From Paludibacteraceae bacterium (GTDB lineage Bacteria; Bacteroidota; Bacteroidia; Bacteroidales; Paludibacteraceae), in NCBI GenBank assembly GCA_017625155.1, contig JAGALP010000004.1:224414-288413 (forward strand): DNA of 64,000 nt, in the 5' to 3' direction. Position numbers and translations under genes: made by a program. This document shows positions 26,974 to 35,968 of the stretch, piece by piece. The notes beneath the pieces were generated by a model. That model saw nothing but the letters and a program-made list of their open reading frames with translations. It was not told the origin of the DNA and did no database searches. How positions within the stretch are numbered: the first letter of the stretch is position 1; each line of letters opens with the position of its first letter.

Positions 26974-28061
26974 ATCAAGTCTTCTATTATTCTGTTCAGT
27001 ATATGGTAGCCCTTGGTGGTAGCTACGATGCGATTGTCTTTTTCTATCAGCATACCTTGTGCTATATAGGGCTGTGCTTTGCTCCTATCTATCTCGTCAA
27101 TGCCGATACCTCTATTGGTGCGCAGCCCCAGCATCACGCGTTCGGTATGGCGTTGCTCATCACTTAGTATCTCTTTTTCGGGCATTAGCGTATGAGCCAT
27201 GGCTTGCTCGATATAGGTGTCCAAGTCGCTGATATTCCATTGCCTTACGTTGCCATCGTAGCTATGTGCACCAGCTCCCAATCCGATGTATGGCGTGTTG
27301 TTCCAATAACTTGAATTATGCTTGGAGTACCGTCCGTTGAGTGCGAAATTACTTACTTCATAATGTTCAAATCCATTCGCGGTTAATTGCTCCACCAAAT
27401 AGTCATACATCTGCATTTCAGTGTCTTCGTCCACAGCCTCCACCACACCATGTTCGAGCAGGGTCGTAAGCACCGTTCCCTCCTCATAGATAAGTCCATA
27501 AGTGGAGATGTGTTGCACGCCTAGTTGCAATGCTTCTGCCACGTCTTTCTGCCATTGCTCCATCGTTTGCGAGGGTAGGGCATACATCAGGTCAATAGAT
27601 ATATTGTCAAATCCTGCAGCTTGTGCTGCCGCCACTGCTTGTCGTGCTTGTTCAGCCGTATGGCGCCTGCCAATCAATTGCAATAGTTCGTCGTCAAAAC
27701 TTTGTATGCCGATGCTCAGTCGATTGATGCCCATTGCTCGCCATGCCTGTGCTTGCTCCAGCGTGATGTCTCCTGGATTCGCCTCCATAGTGATTTCTAA
27801 TGAACCATCTTTCACCACATTGAACCATTCTGAACAACATTGAACAATCTTAAAGAAGTCATTCCTATCCATCATGCTCGGCGTACCACCTCCTATATAT
27901 ATAGTATGTATAGGTTCACTCACCTCATGCTGGCGCATGCGCCCTTCCTCCAGCAATGCTTCTACATATCGCGCCCTCTTCTCCAATTGCGTCGTTGAAA
28001 AGAAGTCGCAGTACTTGCATCTGCTTTTGCAAAATGGTATGTGTATGTATATTCCTGCCAT
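26970..28061 (-). CDS. hemW: Radical SAM heme chaperone HemW (coproporphyrinogen oxidase-like)
   Basis: A 363-residue radical SAM protein. The start GIYIHIPFCKSRCKYCDFF holds the 4Fe-4S CX3CX2C motif (Cys11, Cys15, Cys18), YIGGGTPSMM is the SAM-binding GGTP motif, and the HemW C-terminal domain follows after about residue 290. HemN would have the signature of an oxidase with a longer N-terminal region and a CX3CX2CXC motif; the fourth position here is Phe, which fits the chaperone HemW that inserts heme into respiratory proteins. The start at 28061 is chosen because the promoter -7 box lies at 28079-28086, inside any longer reading. Confidence 0.9.
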   Translation of the reverse strand: MAGIYIHIPFCKSRCKYCDFFSTTQLEKRARYVEALLEEGRMRQHEVSEPIHTIYIGGGTPSMMDRNDFFKIVQCCSEWFNVVKDGSLEITMEANPGDITLEQAQAWRAMGINRLSIGIQSFDDELLQLIGRRHTAEQARQAVAAAQAAGFDNISIDLMYALPSQTMEQWQKDVAEALQLGVQHISTYGLIYEEGTVLTTLLEHGVVEAVDEDTEMQMYDYLVEQLTANGFEHYEVSNFALNGRYSKHNSSYWNNTPYIGLGAGAHSYDGNVRQWNISDLDTYIEQAMAHTLMPEKEILSDEQRHTERVMLGLRTNRGIGIDEIDRSKAQPYIAQGMLIEKDNRIVATTKGYHILNRIIEDLI

Positions 28062-28078
28062 TTTATAGAAATATGGCA

Positions 28079-28086
28079 CAAAAGTA
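28079..28086 (-). promoter_or_regulatory. -7 box of the hemW promoter
   Basis: TACTTTTG on the minus strand, about 20 nt before the hemW start codon, leaving a very short leader. I could not assign a clear -33 box. Confidence 0.5.
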
Positions 28087-28145
28087 CGAAAAAAAATGTA
28101 TATATACAAAAAAACGCACCTTTTTTGCATTTTTTTTTGAAAATA

Positions 28146-28177
28146 TTTGGTCAGTTCAAAAAAAAGCAGTACCTTTG
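28146..28177 (+). promoter_or_regulatory. Promoter of tRNA-Glu
   Basis: -33 TTTG (28146-28149), 20 nt, -7 TACCTTTG (28170-28177); the mature tRNA begins at 28205. It is divergent from the hemW promoter. Confidence 0.8.
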
Positions 28178-28204
28178 CAGCCGATTTCGAGAGAACATCG
28201 CTAG

Positions 28205-28277
28205 GGTGCTATCGTCTAGTGGCCTAGGACAACGGCCTCTCACGCCGTAAACCCGGGTTCGATTCCCGGTAGCACTA
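28205..28277 (+). tRNA. tRNA-Glu (anticodon CTC)
   Basis: A 73-nt cloverleaf. The acceptor arms GGTGCTA and TAGCACT pair with a first G-U pair, the anticodon stem is ACGGC/GCCGT around the loop CTCTCAC (anticodon CTC, reading GAG), and the T arm is CCGGG-TTCGATT-CCCGG. The discriminator base is A and no CCA is encoded. Confidence 0.95.
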
Positions 28278-28283
28278 CTCAGA

Positions 28284-28312
28284 ACGACCATCCTACCAGA
28301 TGGTCGTTTGTC
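28284..28312 (+). terminator. Terminator after tRNA-Glu
   Basis: Perfect 8-bp stem ACGACCAT/ATGGTCGT (28284-28291 and 28300-28307) followed by a short T-rich stretch (TTGTCGTTT). The T-run is weak, so read-through into fbp is possible. Confidence 0.6.
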
Positions 28313-28355
28313 GTTTATAAACCTATGTCACTAAACTCTATACACTCAACACACA

Positions 28356-30350
28356 ATGGATAATTTTCAATCACAAGAGCGCTATCTCCGCCTACTGAGC
28401 GACCGCTTTCCCAATGCTGATGCAGTGGTGACCGAACTCATCAACCTCCATGCCATCCTCTCGCTGCCCAAGGGTACGGAGCATTTCGTGAGCGACCTAC
28501 ATGGTGCCTCCAGTGCTTTTATCCATATGATTAAGAATGCCTCTGGCGTAGTGAGGCGCAAGGTGGATGATATCTATGGTGACAGCATTGCTGAAGCCGA
28601 AAAGCGTGCCCTATGTGCACTGATCTACTACCCCGACGAACGTATCCGTATGGTACAGCAGCAGGGTTTAGATGCCGAAGCATTGCCTATGGCTGCGCCT
28701 ACGATGGTGGATTGGTATCGCAGACGTATCCATCAGACGCTCGATGTAACTCGCAGCGTGTCGGTCAAGTACACGCGCTCCAAGGTGCGCAAGATGCTAC
28801 CTAAGAATTTTGCTTATGTCATCGAGGAATTGCTCTATGAGTCCAGTATTGAGCGCGATCGTACACGTTATTTCCATTCAATCATCGATGCTATTATTGA
28901 TACGGGTAGGGCAGAGCAATTGTTGATAGCCATATCCTATCTCATCCATGCATTGGCTATTGATACGCTACACGTAGTCGGCGATATCTTCGATCGTGGA
29001 CCAGGGGCACCCAAGATTATGGAGGTGCTTTCCACGGTGCGTGATTATGATATCCAGTGGGGCAACCATGATATCCTTTGGATGGGTGCTTTCGCGGGCA
29101 ATTGGGCATTGATTGCTACTGTGCTACGTGTCAGTATCCGCTATGCCAATATCGAAACGCTCGAAGAGGGTTATGGTATCAATCTGCTGCCTCTGGCCAA
29201 CTTTGCTATGGAGACCTACGGCAATGATCCTTGTACCATTTTCCAAACCAAGGATTTTGAGAATAATCCTCGTCTGACACGCTCTGCGCAACTCATGGCA
29301 AAGATGCACAAAGCCATCTCTATTATCCAGTTTAAGCTCGAAGGGCAGACCATCTTGCGTCATCCCGAATATCAGATGACCGATCGTCTCTTTTTGGATA
29401 AGATTGACTATGCTCGTGGAGTGATTACTATAGACGGCGTTGAGTATCCTATCACCGATTCTTATCTTCCTACTATTCAGGCTGATAGCCCTTATGAATT
29501 GTCGCAAGAAGAACACGAGTTGATGCAGCAATTAGCACGTTCGTTCCGCAAATCCGAACGCGCACAAAAGCACCTGCGAATATTGTATCAACACGGTAGT
29601 TTATATCTTGTTCGCAATAGCTTTTTACTCTATCACGCAGCTATTCCATTGAACGATGATGGCTCGCTCATGGAGGTGGATGTATGTGGCGTGCGTGCCA
29701 AGGGTAGGGCACTCATGGATTGCATCGATCGCGTGGTGCGTCGGGCTTATTTTGGCAAGGGTCAGGAGAAGGCCAATGCCTTGGATTATATGCTCTATCT
29801 CTGGTGCGGCTATGGGTCGCCTTTGTACCATAAGGACAAGATGAGCACCTTTGAGCGCTATTTCATCGGTGTGCCTAAGTTGGAGCATGAGCACCGCGGA
29901 GCGTACTACACTTTGGCTGATCGTCGCGATGTATGCGAGATGATCCTCCGTGAGTTCGGTTTGGATGCCGAGTCGGGGCGTATCATCAATGGTCATATCC
30001 CCGTGCGTACGATCAAGGGCGAGACGCCCGTGCGTGCCGATGGCAAGCGCTTTGTGATCGATGGTGGTTTCTCCAAACCTTATCAGGAGAAGACGGGTAT
30101 CTCGGGTTATACGCTGATTTACAACAGTCATGGTATCCAATTGGTCGAGCATGAGAAGTTCGAGAGCCGTGAGCAAGCTGTTGTATCGGGTTCGGATATC
30201 CATTCGCGTATCCAGTTGCAGGATTTCACGCATCAGCGTATCTTGGTGCGTGATACAGACCGTGGACGTGAACTGACTCGCCAAGTAAACGACTTGCAGC
30301 AGCTATTGCAGGCATATCAGATGGGTCTGATTGAAGAGCGCAATCTTTAG
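28356..30350 (+). CDS. fbp: Fructose-1,6-bisphosphatase, class III
   Basis: A 664-residue gluconeogenic enzyme that hydrolyses fructose-1,6-bisphosphate to fructose-6-phosphate. It belongs to the long metallophosphatase-type class III (FBPase 2 family) found in Firmicutes and Bacteroidota. Metal-site motifs are seen: HFVSDLHGASSAF, VVGDIFDRGPGAPK and WGNHDILWMGA near the N-terminal half, and NGHIPVRTIKGE and YNSHGIQLVEHEKF in the C-terminal half. The length is normal for the class. No promoter box was seen between the tRNA and the start codon, so it may depend on the tRNA promoter. Confidence 0.95.
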   Translation: MDNFQSQERYLRLLSDRFPNADAVVTELINLHAILSLPKGTEHFVSDLHGASSAFIHMIKNASGVVRRKVDDIYGDSIAEAEKRALCALIYYPDERIRMVQQQGLDAEALPMAAPTMVDWYRRRIHQTLDVTRSVSVKYTRSKVRKMLPKNFAYVIEELLYESSIERDRTRYFHSIIDAIIDTGRAEQLLIAISYLIHALAIDTLHVVGDIFDRGPGAPKIMEVLSTVRDYDIQWGNHDILWMGAFAGNWALIATVLRVSIRYANIETLEEGYGINLLPLANFAMETYGNDPCTIFQTKDFENNPRLTRSAQLMAKMHKAISIIQFKLEGQTILRHPEYQMTDRLFLDKIDYARGVITIDGVEYPITDSYLPTIQADSPYELSQEEHELMQQLARSFRKSERAQKHLRILYQHGSLYLVRNSFLLYHAAIPLNDDGSLMEVDVCGVRAKGRALMDCIDRVVRRAYFGKGQEKANALDYMLYLWCGYGSPLYHKDKMSTFERYFIGVPKLEHEHRGAYYTLADRRDVCEMILREFGLDAESGRIINGHIPVRTIKGETPVRADGKRFVIDGGFSKPYQEKTGISGYTLIYNSHGIQLVEHEKFESREQAVVSGSDIHSRIQLQDFTHQRILVRDTDRGRELTRQVNDLQQLLQAYQMGLIEERNL

Positions 30351-30416
30351 ATTGCATACCGATTATAGCTAAATATCCTGTAAAATTAATAAAATCATCG
30401 AAAAAAGCGACATGTA

Positions 30417-30448
30417 TTTGCACATATCGCTTTTTTTTTGTACCTTTG
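30417..30448 (+). promoter_or_regulatory. Promoter of the polysaccharide export/sugar operon
   Basis: -33 TTTG (30417-30420), 20 nt, -7 TACCTTTG (30441-30448). It would transcribe the ABC ATPase gene (start 30484) and the three coupled sugar genes after it. Confidence 0.8.
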
Positions 30449-30483
30449 TCGGCTCATTTAATAGCAAATAAATATAAAGATAT

Positions 30484-31770
30484 ATGGCAACAGCAATCGA
30501 ATTCAACCACGTAGGCAAACAATACCGCCTGGGCCTCGTGTCCACAGGCACTATCAGCCACGACCTCAATCGCTGGTGGCAAACCGCCATCCTGCGCAAA
30601 GAAGACCCATACCTAAAGATCGGCTCGGTCAACGACCGCACCCAGAAAGCCGATTCCGACTACGTCTGGGCACTCCGTGATATCGACTTCAAGGTCGAGC
30701 AGGGCGACGTTGTCGGCATCATCGGCAAGAATGGCGCAGGCAAGAGCACCCTCTTGAAACTCCTCAGTAAAGTCACAGGTCCCACTGTGGGCACTATCCG
30801 CGCCCGCGGTCGTATCGCCAGTCTTTTGGAGGTCGGTACGGGCTTCCACCCTGAGATGACTGGTCGTGAGAACATCTTCATGAACGGTGCCATCATGGGT
30901 ATGACCAAGCAGGAGATCGCTGGTAAGTTGGACGAGATTGTTGCTTTCTCTGGCTGCGAGAAGTATATCGACACGCCAGTTAAGCGTTATAGTTCAGGTA
31001 TGACTGTCCGTTTGGGCTTCGCTGTAGCAGCGCACTTAGACCCCGAGATTCTTGTGGTGGACGAAGTCCTCGCCGTCGGCGATGCCGAGTTCCAAAAGAA
31101 AGCCATTGGCAAGATGCAAGACGTAAGTCGCGGCGAAGGTCGTACCGTACTCTTTGTGAGTCATAATATGACCAGCGTGAAGAGTCTCTGCAAACATGGT
31201 ATTATCCTGAAGGATGGTATGCTGCTTGATTCTGGTGATATTGACCCTATCGTAACTCGTTATTTGCGTGGTGATAATGATATTGATAACTACAAGGTAT
31301 ACAACGAACCGCTTAAAGGCAAAAATGGCTTTGAACTCTTAGAGATAGGTGTTCGTCCTAAAGGTGGTCAGTTTACTGATGTGATGCGTGTGACCGACGA
31401 TTTGGAGGTGGTGATTCGCTATCGTTTAACTCAACCACACGAGAAGTTTTGGATTACAATGCATATGAAGAATGAGCAAGGCGAGCGTATGTTCTCTACA
31501 GGCGGTGGAGGCCGTTGCTACGATACACGACATGAAGCAGGTGAGTACGAGCAAATTTGTCATCTGCCTAAAGATTTCTTCAATTGGGGTGGTTATGCAT
31601 TTGATTTTATGGCATTTAGTCAACCAAGCAATATAGAATGTCTGATGAGTGAACAAGACTTTATCTCATTCACATTGGCTAATCGCGCAGTGGCAATTGG
31701 TGGTTGGATGGGTAAAGAACCTGGAGATATCACACCTAAGTTTGATTATACCGAGAAAAAACTAAGTTGA
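30484..31770 (+). CDS. Polysaccharide/O-antigen ABC transporter ATP-binding protein (Wzt-like)
   Basis: A 428-residue ATPase for export of a lipid-linked polysaccharide across the inner membrane. The ATPase domain shows Walker A GIIGKNGAGKSTLLKLL, signature RYSSGMTVRLGFAVAAH and Walker B ILVVDEVLAVGDAEFQ; residues from about 270 on form a C-terminal Wzt-type beta domain, which in known systems recognises the end-modified glycan. No permease (Wzm) gene lies beside it, so the membrane partner must be encoded elsewhere. Its 3' end is followed at once by the hexose 2,3-dehydratase gene, which ties it to export of a deoxyamino-sugar glycan. Confidence 0.88.
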   Translation: MATAIEFNHVGKQYRLGLVSTGTISHDLNRWWQTAILRKEDPYLKIGSVNDRTQKADSDYVWALRDIDFKVEQGDVVGIIGKNGAGKSTLLKLLSKVTGPTVGTIRARGRIASLLEVGTGFHPEMTGRENIFMNGAIMGMTKQEIAGKLDEIVAFSGCEKYIDTPVKRYSSGMTVRLGFAVAAHLDPEILVVDEVLAVGDAEFQKKAIGKMQDVSRGEGRTVLFVSHNMTSVKSLCKHGIILKDGMLLDSGDIDPIVTRYLRGDNDIDNYKVYNEPLKGKNGFELLEIGVRPKGGQFTDVMRVTDDLEVVIRYRLTQPHEKFWITMHMKNEQGERMFSTGGGGRCYDTRHEAGEYEQICHLPKDFFNWGGYAFDFMAFSQPSNIECLMSEQDFISFTLANRAVAIGGWMGKEPGDITPKFDYTEKKLS

Positions 31771-31772
31771 TA

Positions 31773-33140
31773 ATGCTTAAATCACTTGTACATACCGAAA
31801 ACCCTTTCTGCTCAACGCAAGATATCCATCAATGGATTTTGCGTCGTAACCAAGAGGTACATGTTTCTGTAGAGGAGATTCCTTTTGCAGAAATGGAAGG
31901 ATGGCATATGGCAGAGGATGGTAGTCTGCATCACCAATCGGGTAAGTTCTTCTCAGTAGAAGGTATTCAGGTTTCTACAGATTACCCAAAGCCATACCAA
32001 TGGTCGCAACCTATCATCAATCAACCTGAGATTGGCTACTTGGGTATTTTAACCAAAGAGATGGATGGGGTACTATACTTCTTGATGCAGACGAAGATTG
32101 AGCCAGGCAATGTGAATTGTGTGCAAATCTCGCCTACTATCCAAGCTACCAAGAGCAACTATACCCAAGTGCATGGTGGTAAAAAAGTCGCCTACTTAGA
32201 TTATTTCCGCAATGCTCATCCCCATCAAATCATCCTTGACCAACTCCAATCGGAACAAGGTGCTCGTTTCTTGCGCAAGCGTAATCGCAACATTATCATA
32301 AAGGTAGAAGAGGAAGTGCCCGTATATGAGGACTTCTGCTGGATGACTCTTGGTCAAATCAAGGAACTGATGCAGCATGACAACCTAGTGAACATGGACA
32401 CTCGCACGGTGATTTCAGGTATCGACTTTACGCAATACCAAGACGAAGTTTCTCTGGCAACAATGTCGCCACTTGGACAAAGCATGATGGTTTCTGCGCA
32501 GCGCAAAGATGGTCTGCACACCTTGCCAGAGATACTATCTTGGTTGACCAATCTCAAGGCAAGTTACGATCTATCTGTTTCGCGTGTACCTCTCAATGAG
32601 ATATCCGATTGGTATATTGCAGACCGCGAGATAGTTCACCATGATGGCAAGTATTTCCGTGTGATGGGTGTGCGTGTGAGCATCGATAATCGCGAGGTGC
32701 GTTCTTGGTGTCAACCATTGGTGCAACCTATGCAGCAGGGACTCTGTGCCTTCGTGGTGAAGAACATCAATGGCGTGTTGCATTTCTTGGTACAAGCCAA
32801 ATTAGAATGTGGTAACTTAGATGTCTTTGAGTTGGCACCTACCGTACAGTGCTTGACAGGTAATATCTTCAATGGCGCAATCAAACCACCATTTACCGAC
32901 TATGTGTTAAATGCTCCGCCTAAGCAAGTGATTTTTGATACCCTCCAGTCAGAGGAAGGCGGACGCTTCTACCACGAGCAAAACCGCAATATGCTGATTA
33001 TGGCAGACGATGATTTCCCAATCGAACTCCCTGCTACATATCAATGGTTGACGTTGGGTCAGATTAATGATTTCTTACGCTATAACAATTATTTGAACAT
33101 TCAAGCTCGCAGTCTGATTGCTGCAATCAAGTATATATGA
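31773..33140 (+). CDS. NDP-hexose 2,3-dehydratase family protein
   Basis: A 455-residue protein made of two similar halves, each with the pattern VSxxPxxExxxWxxxxxxxxHxSGKFFSVxGIxV and later QSExGxRFxRxxNR, as in the hexose 2,3-dehydratases (EvaA, TylC-VI, SpnO). These remove the C2 hydroxyl of NDP-4-keto-6-deoxyglucose to open the route to 2,6-dideoxy sugars. The start is set at the ATG (31773); a TTG 6 nt earlier overlaps the ABC gene. It overlaps the next gene by 4 nt. Dehydratases of this kind are best known from antibiotic gene clusters; here the setting is a surface polysaccharide. Confidence 0.88.
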   Translation: MLKSLVHTENPFCSTQDIHQWILRRNQEVHVSVEEIPFAEMEGWHMAEDGSLHHQSGKFFSVEGIQVSTDYPKPYQWSQPIINQPEIGYLGILTKEMDGVLYFLMQTKIEPGNVNCVQISPTIQATKSNYTQVHGGKKVAYLDYFRNAHPHQIILDQLQSEQGARFLRKRNRNIIIKVEEEVPVYEDFCWMTLGQIKELMQHDNLVNMDTRTVISGIDFTQYQDEVSLATMSPLGQSMMVSAQRKDGLHTLPEILSWLTNLKASYDLSVSRVPLNEISDWYIADREIVHHDGKYFRVMGVRVSIDNREVRSWCQPLVQPMQQGLCAFVVKNINGVLHFLVQAKLECGNLDVFELAPTVQCLTGNIFNGAIKPPFTDYVLNAPPKQVIFDTLQSEEGGRFYHEQNRNMLIMADDDFPIELPATYQWLTLGQINDFLRYNNYLNIQARSLIAAIKYI

Positions 33141-34111
33141 TGAAGTTTGTTGTAATAGGATGTGGTAATATAGCCCAACGCTGTTCTATCCCAGCGTTGA
33201 TGAATTCTGGTGTTACAGAAGTGGTGTGCGTGGTGGATACCGACGAGAACAAGCGTGCTATCGTAGCAGAACGCTTCGGCGTGCCATTTGAGACGGATCT
33301 GCAACATGTGTTGAATACCTATGAGTTTGAGTCGGTTTATATCTCAACTCCTAATGCCATCCATCTGCAGATCGTAGAGCAGGTAGCGCCATATCGCAAG
33401 AATATTTTGTGCGAGAAACCTCTGGCTGGTACTATGGCTGATGCTGAACGAATGGCTGAATTGGGCATGCAGTATAATATCCCTATCTTTGAGGGATTTA
33501 TGTACCAATTCCATGCGCAGCATAAGGTGAAGAATCAGCTGATTGAGGATGGTGCAATTGGTGATGTGCAGTTGTTCCAAGGATGGTTTGGTTTTCCGCC
33601 GATAGCAGCAACAGATTTCCGCTACAAAAAATCGCTTGGGGGAGGTTGTGTGCTAGATGCTTGTGCATATTTGGTTCACTCAGCACGTCATTTTTACGGC
33701 TGCGAACCACAACACGCGTATGCTGTATTGAGCAAAGAAGATGGCTACGAGGTGGAGACACATGCCACCATATTGCTTGATTTTGGCAACGGCAGAGTGG
33801 CTAATCTAGTAACAGGATTTGACAACAAATACAAGAGCCAACAAGTTCTTTGGGGAAGCAAAGGTATCTTGTCGTTGGAGCGTGCTTATGCCTTGCCACC
33901 AGATTTTTGCAGTACATTAGTCATTGAGACGCAAGAAGGTCAACAATCCTATCAAATGCCAGCATGCAACCATTTCGAAGAAGAAATGCGCTATTTTGTA
34001 GCCAATCATGCCACTCATGCTGAAGAATGGAGAAATGAATTCCTAAGTCAGACACGAGTTTTGATGAAAATTAAAGAGAATGAAGTAGAAACAAAGGATC
34101 TAACTCGTTAA
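33137..34111 (+). CDS. Gfo/Idh/MocA-family oxidoreductase, probable NDP-hexose 3-ketoreductase
   Basis: A 324-residue NAD(P)-dependent oxidoreductase. The Rossmann start is FVVIGCGNIAQRCSIPALMN, and NILCEKPLAGTMADAERMAE is the conserved EKP block with the catalytic lysine. By position, right after the 2,3-dehydratase and overlapping it by 4 nt, the natural role is reduction of the 3-keto group formed by that enzyme (as TylC-I, SpnN or KijD10 do). The stereochemistry at C3 cannot be predicted. The gene is followed by AT-rich leader-type repeats (TTAAACGTTCAATCGTTAAA) and the aminotransferase gene. Confidence 0.82.
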   Translation: MMKFVVIGCGNIAQRCSIPALMNSGVTEVVCVVDTDENKRAIVAERFGVPFETDLQHVLNTYEFESVYISTPNAIHLQIVEQVAPYRKNILCEKPLAGTMADAERMAELGMQYNIPIFEGFMYQFHAQHKVKNQLIEDGAIGDVQLFQGWFGFPPIAATDFRYKKSLGGGCVLDACAYLVHSARHFYGCEPQHAYAVLSKEDGYEVETHATILLDFGNGRVANLVTGFDNKYKSQQVLWGSKGILSLERAYALPPDFCSTLVIETQEGQQSYQMPACNHFEEEMRYFVANHATHAEEWRNEFLSQTRVLMKIKENEVETKDLTR

Positions 34112-34148
34112 CTCATTAAACGTTCAATCGTTAAACATTCAACAGAAT

Positions 34149-35234
34149 ATGAAGAATATATATGTAACAATGCCTACTTTGGCACCACTCAATGAGGTGA
34201 ACGAATACTTTCAAAAGGTATGGGATTCGGGTGTGATGACACACAATGGACCATTGCTCCAGCAGTTTGAACGTGAGGTGGCAGAGTGGCATGGTGTGTC
34301 GAATCATACGGTGGTAGTTAATGGTACTATAGCATTGCAGTTGGCTATCCGTGCTTTAGGCATTAAAGGCGAGATTATCACCTCGCCATTCTCTTTCATC
34401 GCTACTACAAGTGCTATCATGTATGAAGGTTGTGTGCCTGTATATGCGGACATCAATCCTGACACATTGAATATAGACCCAGCTAAGATAGAGGCTGCTA
34501 TTACACCTAATACTGTGGCTATCATGCCTGTGCATGTGTTTGGTAACACGTGCGAGATTGAGGCAATTGAGGCAATCGCAAAGAAGCATAACTTAAAAGT
34601 CATTTACGATGCTTGCCACTCAGTAGGTGTACAATATAAGGGCAAGAGTATTTTTGCATATGGCGATGTATCTTGCACTAGTTACCATGCTACTAAGATG
34701 CTCAATTCTGGCGAAGGTGGAGGATGCTTTACCAATGATGCGGAATTGGATGCCAAGATGAAACGTATTCGTTTCTTTGGTTTCTCTGAGGATAAAACGA
34801 ATATCGTGGAAGAGGGATCTAACTTGAAGATGACGGAGGTGCATGCTTCTGTAGGTTTGGCGAACTTGAAATACTTGCAAGCCGCTTTGGATGATCGCAA
34901 AGAGAAGTATATGCTCTATAAGCGTATGTTGGAGGTTAACCCTACTTTGCATTTCCAAAAGATTAACGAGGATAGTTGCAATTATAGCTATTTCCCAGTG
35001 ATTTTTGATTCAGAAGAAACACTCTTGCGTGTAGAGAAAGCCTTGCAAGCAGAGCATGTCTTTGCCCGTAGATATTTCTATCCTTCACTGAATACGTTTA
35101 AGGATATTGTGCCATATGTAGAGATGCCAATCTCTGAGGATATTGCTTCTCGCATATTGTGCTTGCCACTGTACTATACTTTGGCTATGGAGGATGTAGA
35201 ACGTATAGCAAAAATCATATTGGGAGCGCTATAA
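34149..35234 (+). CDS. DegT/DnrJ/EryC1/StrS aminotransferase (sugar aminotransferase)
   Basis: A 361-residue PLP sugar aminotransferase. Seen are VVVNGTIALQLAIRALG, YDACHSVGVQYKGKS with the cofactor Asp, and SYHATKMLNSGEGGGCF with the PLP lysine. The HATK...EGG pattern is nearer to the C4 aminotransferases (VioA/SpnR-like) than to the HPTKNLGA pattern of 3-aminotransferases. With the two preceding enzymes it would give an NDP-4-amino-2,4,6-trideoxyhexose, the same logic as in forosamine synthesis (SpnO, SpnN, SpnR). No glucose thymidylyltransferase or 4,6-dehydratase gene is present in the window, so the precursor comes from elsewhere. Confidence 0.85.
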   Translation: MKNIYVTMPTLAPLNEVNEYFQKVWDSGVMTHNGPLLQQFEREVAEWHGVSNHTVVVNGTIALQLAIRALGIKGEIITSPFSFIATTSAIMYEGCVPVYADINPDTLNIDPAKIEAAITPNTVAIMPVHVFGNTCEIEAIEAIAKKHNLKVIYDACHSVGVQYKGKSIFAYGDVSCTSYHATKMLNSGEGGGCFTNDAELDAKMKRIRFFGFSEDKTNIVEEGSNLKMTEVHASVGLANLKYLQAALDDRKEKYMLYKRMLEVNPTLHFQKINEDSCNYSYFPVIFDSEETLLRVEKALQAEHVFARRYFYPSLNTFKDIVPYVEMPISEDIASRILCLPLYYTLAMEDVERIAKIILGAL

Positions 35235-35368
35235 ATTACTTACCGATTACCTGTCAATCCCGACAGTCACCCGACGGTGAGCCGGCGGTCAACCGACAGT
35301 CACGTATAGAATGACCGAAGGAACACTGAAACATTGACCCCCTTTTACTGCCCTATGGGCATCAAGTT
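35235..35368. repeat. Intergenic tandem CGACAGTCAC-type repeats
   Basis: At 35260-35305 there are four degenerate units of about 10-12 nt (CGACAGTCAC, CGACGGTGAG, CGGCGGTCAA, CGACAGTCAC). A similar GTCGG-rich block lies at 11515-11575. No promoter is clear before the next small gene. Confidence 0.6.
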
Positions 35369-35728
35369 ATGGCAAAAATAAGAACAAGCAACCCTGTAGA
35401 ATCTATCCAAGGCAAGTTAGGAGACACCGATTCGGGCTATTTCTATATGCGGAATGGCAAGCAATTCTACCGCACACGTGAGGAGAACTATCAGCAGAAC
35501 CAATCCCCACGTCAGAAATGGAACTCGGCGGCTTTTGCTTATGCACACAAGCACCTCCGTGCCATTGAATCGGACGTTGCACAAACCGCTCAGATGAATA
35601 CGGATTATGCTGCTGCCAAACACCTCGCCCCCAACGGCAAATCCTATCCCACCGCCCACGCTTGGAAGTTCAATTGCCTGTTACATGAGTATAAACAATC
35701 TCATCCATTTGAGAACCAGAACAACTGA
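35369..35728 (+). CDS. Small conserved Bacteroidales protein of unknown function
   Basis: A 119-residue soluble, mostly polar protein: opening MAKIRTSNPVESIQGKLGD, then GYFYMRNGKQFYRTREE and QSPRQKWNSAAFAYAHKHL. I recognise the general type from many Bacteroidales genomes but know of no function. The opening P[VI]ExxxGKL is shared with the protein at 57022-57423, which also lies at the edge of a glycan operon. No signal peptide or membrane segment is present. Confidence 0.75.
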   Translation: MAKIRTSNPVESIQGKLGDTDSGYFYMRNGKQFYRTREENYQQNQSPRQKWNSAAFAYAHKHLRAIESDVAQTAQMNTDYAAAKHLAPNGKSYPTAHAWKFNCLLHEYKQSHPFENQNN

Positions 35729-35756
35729 GATTAGCCAGCATAGGAATTGCTATAAA

Positions 35757-35788
35757 TTTGCATAATCCAAAAGTTTTTTGTATCTTTG
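35757..35788 (+). promoter_or_regulatory. Promoter of the Septu-like island
   Basis: -33 TTTG (35757-35760), 20 nt, -7 TATCTTTG (35781-35788). The leader to the ATPase start at 35969 is about 170 nt and very AT-rich. Confidence 0.7.
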
Positions 35789-35968
35789 CATGGTAATAAA
35801 AGATTATCGAATAGATGAATGGGGTAGATTTGATATGGGTATTTGGATAGAATATAAAAAATAATTAAAATAGAGATTTTGAAATAGAGAATGAAATAGA
35901 GTATTGTTTTATAAAAAGTAAGTTAAAGTTTAATATAATAATAGATTGTCACATAAATTTGGTTTTTT

